Positions 1-5,506 of a stretch of DNA of 7,479 bases are shown in pieces. The DNA is taken from assembly GCA_965371355.1 (NCBI GenBank), contig CBDUYD010000142.1, positions 1 through 7,479 on the forward strand. Reading direction: 5' to 3'. This DNA comes from JASJHI01 sp965371355. GTDB lineage: Bacteria; Actinomycetota; Acidimicrobiia; Acidimicrobiales; Ilumatobacteraceae. Both the position numbers and the translations under genes were made by a program. Numbering within the stretch: position 1 is the stretch's first letter; each line of letters opens with the position of its first letter. Under the pieces are notes generated by a model that was given only the letters and a program-made list of their open reading frames with translations, was not told the origin of the DNA and searched no databases.

Positions 1-48
1 CCTGCGACCCGGCCTGCGACCCGGCCTGCGACCCGGCCTGCAACTCGG
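1..48. repeat. 12-bp tandem repeat in the 3' end of the Uup-like gene
   Basis: Four consecutive 12-base units lie at the left edge. Three are identical (cctgcgacccgg) and the fourth (37-48) differs at two positions. The unit length is a multiple of three. On the minus strand, in the reading frame of the ABC-F gene, each perfect unit encodes Ala-Gly-Ser-Gln, and the degenerate one encodes Ala-Glu-Leu-Gln. The array may continue beyond the window. The variant copy, which merges into the coiled-coil end, looks like the ancestral one from which the others were duplicated. Confidence 0.9.
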
Positions 49-1801
49 CCAGTTCGAGCCAGCGCTCCTCGAGTTCGTCCAGTTCGCCCTGCGCGACCGC
101 CAAGCGCACACCCGTGTCGTGCAGCTCGCGATGATCACCGGTCGCCGCGAGTTCGCCGGTCAGGGTCTCGACGCGCCGCTGGGCCTTCACCATCGCCTGC
201 TCGGTCTCGCGGAGACGCCGACCGATCGTCGATGGGCTCGGGCCGGTCGCAGCCTTGCGCGCTCGACCGCCGCTGGTCGACAATCCCCTCTTCGCGGCCG
301 AAGCCGCCGAGCGCAGCGCTTCGCGTTCCGCCAGCCACCCTGTGACGCCACCGGGCATGCGTCTGATCCCTCCATCACCGACGGCGATGACGTGGTCGGC
401 GACCCGATCGAGGAAGGCGCGATCGTGGCTCGCCGCGACGAGCGCGCCCGGCCAGTCGTCGAAGAACGACTCGAGCGCCCTCAGCGTGTCGAGATCGAGG
501 TCGTTCGTCGGCTCGTCGAGCACCAGCACGTTGGGCTTCGTGGCCAGCACGGTGACGAACAGGAGGCGCCGACGTTCGCCGCCGGACAGCATCCGCACCG
601 GCGCGTACTGCGCTGGTGCGTCGAACCAGAATCGCTCGAGGAGCGCCCTGTCCTCGTAGTCGGGTTCGCGGTACGGCCCGGCGACGATCTCGCGGACGAT
701 CGCGTCGGGATCGAGGTCGGTCGAGTGCTGGTCGACGTACCCGACCACGACGGTCTTGCCGCGCTTCACGCGTCCGGACGACGGTTCGGAGCGACCTGCG
801 ATCAGATCGAGCAGCGTCGTCTTGCCCGACCCGTTCGCACCGACCACCGCGAGCCGCGCGCCGGGCTCGATGACGAGGTCGACGCCCTCGAGCACGACGT
901 TGTCGCCGAAGCGTTGTGCAACACCCTCGAGTTCGATCACCTGACCGCCGAGCCGCCGGTTCTCGTAGCCGAGATCGAGTGCAGCCTCACGGACGTCGCC
1001 CATCGGTGGCCCTCCGGAGACGATCTCGGTGGCGGTGCGAAGGCGCGCCTTGGGCTTGGAGCTCCGGGCGGGAGCACCACGTCGCAGCCAGGCCAGTTCC
1101 TTGCGGGCGAGGAGTTTGCGCGTCGACTCGGCCTGCGCCTCGCGTTCGAGTCGCGCCGCGCGGGCGTCGAGCGTGGTCGCGTACGCGCTCCGTCCCGTCA
1201 ACGCCCGGTGGACGTGCGCCCGGCCCGTGTCGAGCTCGACGACCTTGCTCGGCCCGACATCGGTCGTCACCCGGTCGAGCAGGTGGCGATCGTGGGTGAC
1301 GACGACCAACGCCGCCGACAGTGTCTGCAGCCTGTGTTCGAGCCACTCGATCGCCTCGAGGTCGAGGTGGTTCGTCGGCTCGTCGAGCACGATCATGTCG
1401 TGCTTGCCGTGGCGATCGTCGGCCAGCACCCTCGCCAGCGCGACACGTTTCGCCTGTCCGCCGGACAGCTCAGACGTCGCACGATCGAACAGCGGCTGCA
1501 CGCCGAGCGACGTCGCGGCGGCCGCGACGACGTGATCGCCGCCGAGATATTCGCGGACCGTGCCGGGCGGGAGCACCGGATCCTGCTCGAGCGACGTGAT
1601 CCGTACACCGCGGCCGAACCGCACGACACCCTCATCGGGCTGGAGCGAGCCGTCGAGGATACGCAATAGCGTCGTCTTTCCCGAGCCGTTCACCCCGACG
1701 ACCGCGACCCGGTCACCGCGGTGGATCGTGACGTCGACATCGCTGAACAGCACCTTGTCGGGCTGGGCGACGCCGACGCCGGCTAGGTCGACGCAGATCA
1801 C
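1..1801 (-). CDS. uup: ABC-F family ATPase, Uup-like (C-terminal end cut by window edge)
   Basis: Soluble duplicated ATP-binding cassette protein without membrane segments. ABC-F proteins act on the ribosome, and Uup is also linked to branched DNA intermediates. From a GTG start, 600 codons are visible with no stop reached. ABC domain 1: Walker A GVNGSGKTT (36-44), Q-loop Gln73, signature LSGGQ (112-116), Walker B with Glu140, switch His170. ABC domain 2: Walker A GANGSGKTT (321-329), signature LSGGE (405-409), Walker B with Glu430, His459. Between them lies a charged helical linker (about 205-285) containing WLRRGAPAR, the ABC-F tRNA-interaction region. Residues about 522-588 form a heptad-like coiled coil ending ELDELEERWLELAEL, which resembles the end of E. 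coli Uup and favours Uup over EttA. Domain 1 lacks the long arm between Q-loop and signature (only about 38 residues). The GTG is the only start codon after the in-frame stop at 1820-1822. Probably only a few C-terminal residues are missing. Confidence 0.9.
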   Translation of the reverse strand, partial: MICVDLAGVGVAQPDKVLFSDVDVTIHRGDRVAVVGVNGSGKTTLLRILDGSLQPDEGVVRFGRGVRITSLEQDPVLPPGTVREYLGGDHVVAAAATSLGVQPLFDRATSELSGGQAKRVALARVLADDRHGKHDMIVLDEPTNHLDLEAIEWLEHRLQTLSAALVVVTHDRHLLDRVTTDVGPSKVVELDTGRAHVHRALTGRSAYATTLDARAARLEREAQAESTRKLLARKELAWLRRGAPARSSKPKARLRTATEIVSGGPPMGDVREAALDLGYENRRLGGQVIELEGVAQRFGDNVVLEGVDLVIEPGARLAVVGANGSGKTTLLDLIAGRSEPSSGRVKRGKTVVVGYVDQHSTDLDPDAIVREIVAGPYREPDYEDRALLERFWFDAPAQYAPVRMLSGGERRRLLFVTVLATKPNVLVLDEPTNDLDLDTLRALESFFDDWPGALVAASHDRAFLDRVADHVIAVGDGGIRRMPGGVTGWLAEREALRSAASAAKRGLSTSGGRARKAATGPSPSTIGRRLRETEQAMVKAQRRVETLTGELAATGDHRELHDTGVRLAVAQGELDELEERWLELAELQAGSQAGSQAGSQ

Positions 1802-1807
1802 TGGTCG

Positions 1808-1813
1808 ACCATA
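1808..1813 (-). promoter_or_regulatory. Candidate -10 box for leaderless start of the Uup-like gene
   Basis: On the minus strand the hexamer TATGGT fits the TANNNT -10 consensus and ends six bases before the GTG start. No Shine-Dalgarno lies upstream of that start. This spacing is what a leaderless mRNA, starting at or next to the start codon, would show. No convincing -35 is visible. If correct, the ABC-F gene has its own promoter and is not only read through from the gene upstream. Confidence 0.4.
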
Positions 1814-1827
1814 CGCCCGTCAGGGCG
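1814..1827 (-). other. Short perfect hairpin just upstream of the Uup-like gene start
   Basis: CGCCC (1814-1818) and GGGCG (1823-1827) form a perfect 5-bp stem with a 4-base loop. It abuts the candidate -10 box and ends 13 bases from the GTG start. If transcripts start further upstream, this stem would occupy the place where a ribosome binding site normally sits. Alternatively it is the end of transcription from the upstream gene, or chance in GC-rich DNA. Confidence 0.3.
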
Positions 1828-1844
1828 CGCACCGGCCCACCCGG

Positions 1845-1859
1845 CCTCCCCCGGGGAGG
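1845..1859 (-). terminator. GC-rich inverted repeat, possible terminator of the secreted-protein gene
   Basis: CCTCCCC (1845-1851) and GGGGAGG (1853-1859) are complementary around one central base. A folded RNA would open a few central pairs to make a loop. It lies about 70 bases downstream of the minus-strand stop at 1931 and before the next gene. There is no T-tract, so intrinsic termination is uncertain. Confidence 0.3.
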
Positions 1860-1930
1860 TGGCCGACGGGAGGGGGCGTCGACCGAGGGGGCGGCCGGAT
1901 GGGCCAGGCGAGGTGTTGTGGGTCGTGGGG

Positions 1931-2653
1931 TCAGGTCTCGCCGTCGACCGATTGCTCGGCCGGTGGCATGCCCGGCCTGCGGCCGAACGCCGGATGCTCG
2001 CCGTTGACGTGGGCGGTCACGCGGTCCTCGACCATCCCGGTCCTCTCGGCGGCCTCGTCGGCCTCGAGTCGACCGCTCTCGACCGCTGCGTCGATCCGCT
2101 CGGTCGCCTCGGCGACGAGTGCGGCGACGACGTCATCGACCGCAACGCCGTTGGCCTCGGCGATCTCGGCGATGGTCGATCCGCCCCGGAGTGCCTCGCG
2201 CAGCGCGTCCACCTCGATGCCGAGAACGTCGGTGAGCGCCTCGGCGGTACCGAGTCCGGCTCGGCCGAACCTGCCGCGAGGACCACCTCGACCATGCCCC
2301 TCGCCCGGCCCGCGCTCGGCGCGGATCTCGGCCGCGTGCGCGGCGAGATGATCGGCGACCGCATCGGCCTGCTCGCCGGTGATCGTGCCCTGGTCGACGA
2401 GTGGCTGGAGGACCTCGCGAGCCCGCTCACCGGGTTCGGGCCTGTCGACGTCCTCGGCGGGAGCCTGCTCGGGCGCATCGGTGTCGGTCTGGGCGACGAC
2501 GATCGCCGCCGGGTCGGTGCCCGCCGCGCCCGATAGGCCGGGAACACCGAGCACGAAGCCCGCGGCCCCGCCCCCGACGAGGCCCGCTGTCAGGCCGAGC
2601 GCCACGGCTCGCTTGCTTGTCTTGTCGCTCTTCATCGTCTTCTCGCTCTTCAT
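1931..2653 (-). CDS. Secreted or membrane-anchored helical protein of unknown function
   Basis: 240 residues. The N-terminus has a Lys-rich stretch (1-15), then a Gly/Ala-rich hydrophobic segment (about 16-44). This reads as an export signal or membrane anchor, with possible cleavage near residues 43-55. An acidic, Pro-rich linker (56-75) follows. Two related helical units come next. Residues 76-114 contain VLQPLVDQGTITGEQADAVADHL. Residues 136-216 contain a paired-helix segment (IEVDALREAL to VDDVVAALV), then IDAAVESGRLEADEAAER. The pattern 'helix, glycine turn, I/LTxEQAD helix' recalls DUF2680/YckD-type exported proteins and similar actinobacterial hypotheticals, but I cannot assign a function. 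Between the units is a Gly/Arg-rich patch (115-133). The chosen ATG has AAAGGAAG ten bases upstream. An ATG 66 bases further upstream (2719) would extend the protein by 22 residues without a signal-like N-terminus and is less likely. The ATG at 2635 is an alternative start. Confidence 0.8.
   Translation of the reverse strand: MKSEKTMKSDKTSKRAVALGLTAGLVGGGAAGFVLGVPGLSGAAGTDPAAIVVAQTDTDAPEQAPAEDVDRPEPGERAREVLQPLVDQGTITGEQADAVADHLAAHAAEIRAERGPGEGHGRGGPRGRFGRAGLGTAEALTDVLGIEVDALREALRGGSTIAEIAEANGVAVDDVVAALVAEATERIDAAVESGRLEADEAAERTGMVEDRVTAHVNGEHPAFGRRPGMPPAEQSVDGET
2618..2653 (-). repeat. 18-bp tandem duplication at the gene start (MKSEKT/MKSDKT)
   Basis: The first two sets of six codons of the secreted-protein gene are an imperfect tandem repeat (16 of 18 bases identical). 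They encode Met-Lys-Ser-Glu-Lys-Thr and Met-Lys-Ser-Asp-Lys-Thr. Each copy supplies an in-frame ATG (2653 and 2635), so the gene has two potential starts and a doubled basic n-region ahead of the hydrophobic segment. Confidence 0.85.
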
Positions 2654-2663
2654 CTCGGGGATT

Positions 2664-2671
2664 CTTCCTTT
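2664..2671 (-). promoter_or_regulatory. Ribosome binding site for the secreted-protein gene
   Basis: AAAGGAAG on the minus strand ends ten bases before the ATG at 2653. It is purine-rich and matches the anti-Shine-Dalgarno core AGGA. It decides in favour of the 2653 start over the upstream ATG at 2719. No convincing promoter was found further upstream on this strand, although TACGCT within the 2701-2760 stretch fits TANNNT. Confidence 0.55.
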
Positions 2672-2787
2672 CGGCTGATGGATACGGCGTGCAGCCTGAC
2701 AAGCCGACGTGTGAAGCAAACCCGAAGAGCGTAAGGAGCCGGTGAGAACGTGCGGCGAGCGATTGTCGTCGTCAAGGTGTGCGCGTT

Positions 2788-2822
2788 CGGTCGGAGATTG
2801 CGCAAACGCGGCTATCCGACCG
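2788..2822. promoter_or_regulatory. Nested inverted repeats, candidate operator in the divergent intergenic region
   Basis: CGGTCGGA (2788-2795) and TCCGACCG (2815-2822) are perfect 8-bp inverted arms with a 19-base spacer. The spacer holds the perfect palindrome TTGCGCAA (2798-2805). A second overlapping pair, CGCGTT (2782-2787) and AACGCG (2805-2810), shares the region. The site sits 26 bases upstream of the candidate -10 box of the oxidoreductase gene, and about 135 bases upstream of the start of the divergent secreted-protein gene. That is a plausible place for a dimeric regulator to bind. No regulator gene is adjacent, so the binding protein is unknown. Confidence 0.4.
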
Positions 2823-2847
2823 GGGATCCACGCGTGACGTCGTTGGG

Positions 2848-2853
2848 TAGCCT
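2848..2853 (+). promoter_or_regulatory. Candidate -10 box for leaderless oxidoreductase start
   Basis: TAGCCT fits TANNNT and ends six bases before the ATG at 2860. There is no Shine-Dalgarno in the six-base gap or just upstream. No clear -35 is visible. This spacing is typical of leaderless actinobacterial transcripts. Confidence 0.45.
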
Positions 2854-2859
2854 CGCTCC

Positions 2860-3303
2860 ATGGACTTCGAGACCACGGTGAGGGACGGCTTGTTCAAGAC
2901 GCTGAACCTCGTCCACCGGAGTGTCAGCCGCGCGTCGGGTGGGCGCCTGCTCGGATCGCTCGGCTCGATGCCCGTCGTCGAGTTGCACACGACCGGCCGC
3001 ACGAGCGGCAAGCAGCGCACGACGATGCTGACCACGCCGATCAGCGACGACGAACACGTCGTGCTCGTGGCGTCGAAGGGTGGTGACGACCGCGATCCCG
3101 ATTGGTACCGGAACCTCGTCACCGATCCAGATGTCGAGTTGACCATCGACGGCAACACGAGGCGGATGACAGCTCGCACCGCGACCGACGACGAGAAGGC
3201 CGAGATGTGGCCGACGATCGTCGAGGTCTACAAGGGCTACGCCGGGTACCAGGAAAAGACCGACCGCGAGATCCCGGTCGTCATCTGCACCCCATCGACC
3301 TGA
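2860..3303 (+). CDS. F420-dependent-type nitroreductase/quinone reductase (Ddn/DUF385 family)
   Basis: 147 residues, the usual length for this split-beta-barrel family. Members related to mycobacterial Ddn use reduced deazaflavin F420 to reduce quinones or nitro compounds. Visible family blocks are LHTTGRTSGKQR (41-52, the cofactor-phosphate loop pattern TTGRxSGxxR), VVLVASKGGDD (67-77), DPDWYRNL (79-86, the PxWyxNL motif followed by DPDVEL), and YAGYQEKTDREIPVVI (127-142) at the C-terminus. The N-terminal 30 residues form an amphipathic helix, as often seen in membrane-associated members. No signal peptide or transmembrane segment is evident. It stands alone on the plus strand, divergent from the secreted-protein gene and convergent with the kinase gene. 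The family is certain. F420 as the cofactor is inferred, because some relatives bind other flavins. The physiological substrate cannot be told from sequence. Confidence 0.9.
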   Translation: MDFETTVRDGLFKTLNLVHRSVSRASGGRLLGSLGSMPVVELHTTGRTSGKQRTTMLTTPISDDEHVVLVASKGGDDRDPDWYRNLVTDPDVELTIDGNTRRMTARTATDDEKAEMWPTIVEVYKGYAGYQEKTDREIPVVICTPST

Positions 3304-3318
3304 ACCCATCGACCTGAA
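3291..3318 (+). repeat. Perfect 14-bp tandem duplication across the oxidoreductase stop codon
   Basis: The unit cccatcgacctgaa occurs twice back to back (3291-3304 and 3305-3318) with no mismatch. The gene's TGA (3301-3303) lies inside the first copy, and the second copy carries the same TGA sequence in untranslated DNA. Because the stop is in the first copy, expansion or contraction by whole units downstream would leave the protein unchanged. Confidence 0.9.
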
Positions 3319-3347
3319 CAGCGACATCAACCTGGCACGGACGAACG

Positions 3348-3370
3348 CCGATCAGCGGGTCGCTCATCGG
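3348..3370. terminator. Hairpin at convergent gene junction, possible bidirectional terminator
   Basis: CCGAT (3348-3352) pairs with ATCGG (3366-3370), and AGCG (3354-3357) with CGCT (3361-3364). The two stems are separated by one C-C mismatch and closed by a 3-base loop. It lies between the ends of the plus-strand oxidoreductase and the minus-strand histidine kinase, and overlaps the kinase stop codon (3364-3366). There is no T-tract, so whether it terminates transcription is uncertain. Confidence 0.4.
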
Positions 3371-4674
3371 TCGGTGGCGATCGGTGGCAGCCGGAACCCG
3401 ACCTCGGCGCCGCCGCCCTCGCGCGCTTCGGCGAACACCGATCCGTCGTTGCGGTCAGCCATCTCGGCCACGATCGCGAGGCCCAGCCCCGAACCGGGGA
3501 GGGTGCGCGCGGAGTCGGAGCGGTAGAACCGGTCGAAGATGTGCTCGGCGTCGTCGTCGGCGATGCCGGGCCCGCGGTCGAGCACCCGCACCTCTCCATC
3601 GTCGACGACAACCTCGATCGGGCCGGATGACACGTCGAACTTGCATGCGTTGTCGACGAGGTTGGTGATCGCCCGATCGAGCCCGGAAGGATCGACGCTC
3701 ACCGTCGCCGGCGAACTCACCCGAACGGCGATCTCGCGGTCGCGACGGCGGCCGACCCGGGCGGCGACATCGCGGACGACCGGCGCCAGGTCGACCGGCC
3801 GTGGCGGTTCGCCCGCATGGTCGCCGCCCGCGACCGCGACCAACTCGTTGACCAGCGCCGTCAATTCGGTCACCTCGTCGTCGAGGTCGAGCAGGATGTT
3901 GGCGCGGGTGTCGTCGGAGAGTCCGTCGTGTCGCCGGAGCACCGACAGGTTCGTGCGGAGGCTGGTCAGCGGGGTCCGCAACTCGTGCCCGGCATCATCG
4001 ACGAGCCGCTGCTGCGCGACCCGCGACCGCGACAGCGCATCGAGCATGTCGGCGAACGCCACCGTGAGACGGCCGACCTCGTCGGAGCCGTGCGCCTCGA
4101 CCTGCACATCGAGCTCTCCCGATGCGCCAACGTCCTCGGCGGCCTTCGTCAGACGCCGCAGCGGCGCGGCGACACCCGACGCGATCACCCAGCCGAGCGC
4201 GGCGGCGGCCATCGACACGACGACGACGATCAGTGCCGTCCGGCGACGGAGGTCGTCGAGCACCCGGTCGACCTCCTCGAGCGAGCGGGCGACCTGCACC
4301 GCCCCGCCGCGCACGCCGATCGTGTGGACACGAAACTGCTCGCCGTCGACCGACTCGGTCGATCGCTGATAGGCACGCGGCTCGTCGAACACCGCGTCGA
4401 CGTCGCCGACGGGCACCCGCTTCTCGAACGAGGTCGCCACGATGTGGGCGTCGTCGGACAGCACCCGCACCCAGTACACGTCGAGCAGCCCAGGAGCCGG
4501 GACACGACCCGACCTCCCAGCTATCGACACCTGCGGCACGGCCTGTTCGATCGAGCGGTCGATCTCGTCGATCAAGCGTCCTGCGGTCGTCCGGTAGCTC
4601 ACGATGCCGACCGCGGTGGTGGCAACGAGGGCAACTCCCGCCAGCGCGAGCGCGATCTTCCAGCGCAGGCTCAT
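3364..4674 (-). CDS. Sensor histidine kinase, MprB-like
   Basis: 436-residue membrane sensor kinase that autophosphorylates and passes phosphate to the regulator encoded just upstream. Order: TM1 (about 7-27), extracytoplasmic sensor domain (28-145), TM2 (about 146-168), HAMP (about 169-222), HisKA with H-box DDAGHELRTPLTSLRTN (226-242, phospho-acceptor His230), then an ATPase domain. The ATPase motifs are N-box NLVDNACKF (338-346), G1 DRGPGI (366-371), F-box FDRFYR (380-385) and G2 GSGLGL (394-399). All catalytic motifs are intact. The architecture and H-box match mycobacterial MprB, an envelope-stress sensor, but the sensor domain is too divergent to name a signal. The ATG at 4674 is the first possible start in this frame: no ATG, GTG, TTG or CTG lies between it and an in-frame stop inside the regulator gene. 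It has no Shine-Dalgarno of its own. The nearest, GGAGG, is 44 bases upstream and serves a short leader ORF. Confidence 0.95.
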   Translation of the reverse strand: MSLRWKIALALAGVALVATTAVGIVSYRTTAGRLIDEIDRSIEQAVPQVSIAGRSGRVPAPGLLDVYWVRVLSDDAHIVATSFEKRVPVGDVDAVFDEPRAYQRSTESVDGEQFRVHTIGVRGGAVQVARSLEEVDRVLDDLRRRTALIVVVVSMAAAALGWVIASGVAAPLRRLTKAAEDVGASGELDVQVEAHGSDEVGRLTVAFADMLDALSRSRVAQQRLVDDAGHELRTPLTSLRTNLSVLRRHDGLSDDTRANILLDLDDEVTELTALVNELVAVAGGDHAGEPPRPVDLAPVVRDVAARVGRRRDREIAVRVSSPATVSVDPSGLDRAITNLVDNACKFDVSSGPIEVVVDDGEVRVLDRGPGIADDDAEHIFDRFYRSDSARTLPGSGLGLAIVAEMADRNDGSVFAEAREGGGAEVGFRLPPIATDR

Positions 4675-4712
4675 CGGAGACGGCCCGTCCGCGCCACGGT
4701 CGCGATCACCAT
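4671..4712 (-). CDS. Possible 13-codon leader ORF coupled to the histidine kinase
   Basis: Directly after the response regulator stop (4724-4726) comes GGAGG (4719-4723), then six bases, then ATG (4712). This opens a 13-codon frame, MVIATVARTGRLR. Its TGA overlaps the kinase ATG in the arrangement ATGA. The Shine-Dalgarno and spacing are far better than anything in front of the kinase itself. Translating this frame would deliver ribosomes to the kinase start by stop-start coupling. It could instead be a fortuitous short frame, or an N-terminal kinase extension split by a one-base error. The peptide has no recognisable function. Confidence 0.35.
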   Translation of the reverse strand: MVIATVARTGRLR

Positions 4713-4723
4713 TCGCGACCTCC

Positions 4724-5434
4724 TCACGTCTCGGCTCGGGCTGTGTAGCCGACGCCGCGGACGGTGTGGATCAGCCGCGGCTCGCCCTCGGACTCGGTCT
4801 TGCGCCGCAGATAACCGATGTAGACGGCGAGGTTCTTCGAATCCGGACCGAAGTCGTAGTTCCAGATCCGCTCGTAGATCGTCGTGTGGTCGAGCACGAT
4901 CCCGGCGTTCTGCACGAGCAGGGCGAGCAGATCGAACTCGGTCTTGGAGAGCTCGATCTCGCGATGGTCACGGAACGCCCGCCGCGCGCCCGGCTCGAGG
5001 CGCAGATCGGCGAGCACCAGGTCGTCGGGCGCGTCGGGGACGTCGTAGCTCGATCGACGCAGCAGCGCCCTGATCCGGGCGAGTAGCTCGCCGAGGTCGT
5101 ACGGCTTGGGAAGATAGTCGTCGGCACCGGCGTCGAGCCCCGCGATCCGGTGGCTGGTCTCGGTGCGGGCGGTCAACATCAGCACCGGCACCTGATCGTC
5201 CTCGGCTCTGAGCACACGGCACACGGTGAGCCCGTCGAGCAGCGGCATCGAGACGTCGAGGAGCACCACGTCGGGCGATGATGCCTCGATCGACTCGAGG
5301 GCCTCGGCGCCGTTCGACACAGCCACCACGTCGTAGCCCTCGAGCTCGAGCGCGCGTTCCAGCGCTACCCGCACGGCGCGATCGTCCTCTGCGATGAGCA
5401 CCCGGCTGGCGGGCGCCTGGAAGCTAGCGGGCAT
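4724..5434 (-). CDS. OmpR/PhoB-family response regulator, MprA-like
   Basis: 236-residue DNA-binding regulator, expected to be phosphorylated by the kinase encoded 49 bases downstream. The receiver domain (about 11-125) has the acidic pocket Glu16-Asp17-Asp18, phospho-acceptor Asp60 (VVLLDVSMP), Thr88 and Lys110 (DYLPKPY), so it looks fully competent. The winged-helix domain (about 138-233) contains LSKTEFDLLALL, the recognition-helix region up to SKNLAVYIGYLRRKTE (199-214), and RLIHTVRGVGY (220-230). The last two segments closely match the mycobacterial MprA pattern. Ten residues precede the first beta strand. The start is at an ATG without a Shine-Dalgarno; CACACT, seven bases upstream, is a weak -10 candidate. 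The gene is divergent from crcB with 78 bases between starts, so the regulator may bind there to control itself, crcB or both. Family certain, orthology to MprA likely but not proven. Confidence 0.95.
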   Translation of the reverse strand: MPASFQAPASRVLIAEDDRAVRVALERALELEGYDVVAVSNGAEALESIEASSPDVVLLDVSMPLLDGLTVCRVLRAEDDQVPVLMLTARTETSHRIAGLDAGADDYLPKPYDLGELLARIRALLRRSSYDVPDAPDDLVLADLRLEPGARRAFRDHREIELSKTEFDLLALLVQNAGIVLDHTTIYERIWNYDFGPDSKNLAVYIGYLRRKTESEGEPRLIHTVRGVGYTARAET

Positions 5435-5441
5435 CCGAACC

Positions 5442-5447
5442 AGTGTG
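5442..5447 (-). promoter_or_regulatory. Weak candidate -10 box for the response regulator
   Basis: On the minus strand CACACT keeps the A2 and T6 positions of TANNNT and ends seven bases before the ATG at 5434. No Shine-Dalgarno is present. The fit is poorer than for the three other leaderless-type starts in the window. Confidence 0.25.
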
Positions 5448-5500
5448 GCCGCTGCGGGTGAGAGATGAGTGTGAATCCCCGATCGGCGGCCGACGCCTGC

Positions 5501-5506
5501 TAGGCA
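5501..5506 (+). promoter_or_regulatory. Candidate -10 box for leaderless crcB start
   Basis: TAGGCA is a near match to TANNNT (last base differs) and ends six bases before the GTG at 5513. No Shine-Dalgarno lies upstream of the GTG. The same stretch contains a small hairpin, GCCT-GCT-AGGC (5495-5505). No -35 match is evident. Confidence 0.3.

Noticed and set aside
1..48. CRISPR-like direct repeats at the left edge
   Set aside because: Units are 12 bases, contiguous without spacers and in frame with a coding sequence; this is a coding tandem repeat.
119..1669. Long 516-codon plus-strand open frame opposite the ABC-F gene
   Set aside because: It is antisense to an ABC-F gene with all Walker, signature and switch motifs intact. 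Its translation is Arg/Asp/Glu-rich low-complexity sequence of the kind produced opposite GC-rich coding DNA.
1859..2536. 225-codon plus-strand frame opposite the secreted-protein gene
   Set aside because: The minus strand has a ribosome binding site, a signal-like N-terminus and repeated helices. The plus frame resembles ordinary antisense of an Ala/Glu/Asp-rich gene.
4671..4726. Frameshift or pseudogene at the kinase N-terminus
   Set aside because: The kinase starting at 4674 already has a complete first transmembrane helix and all domains, so no missing N-terminal part needs to be explained. The one-base-error idea remains only an alternative to the leader ORF.
3817..5073. 418-codon plus-strand open frame opposite the kinase and regulator
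   Set aside because: It is antisense to two genes with complete catalytic motifs. It shows Arg/Asp/His-rich shadow composition and no recognisable domain.
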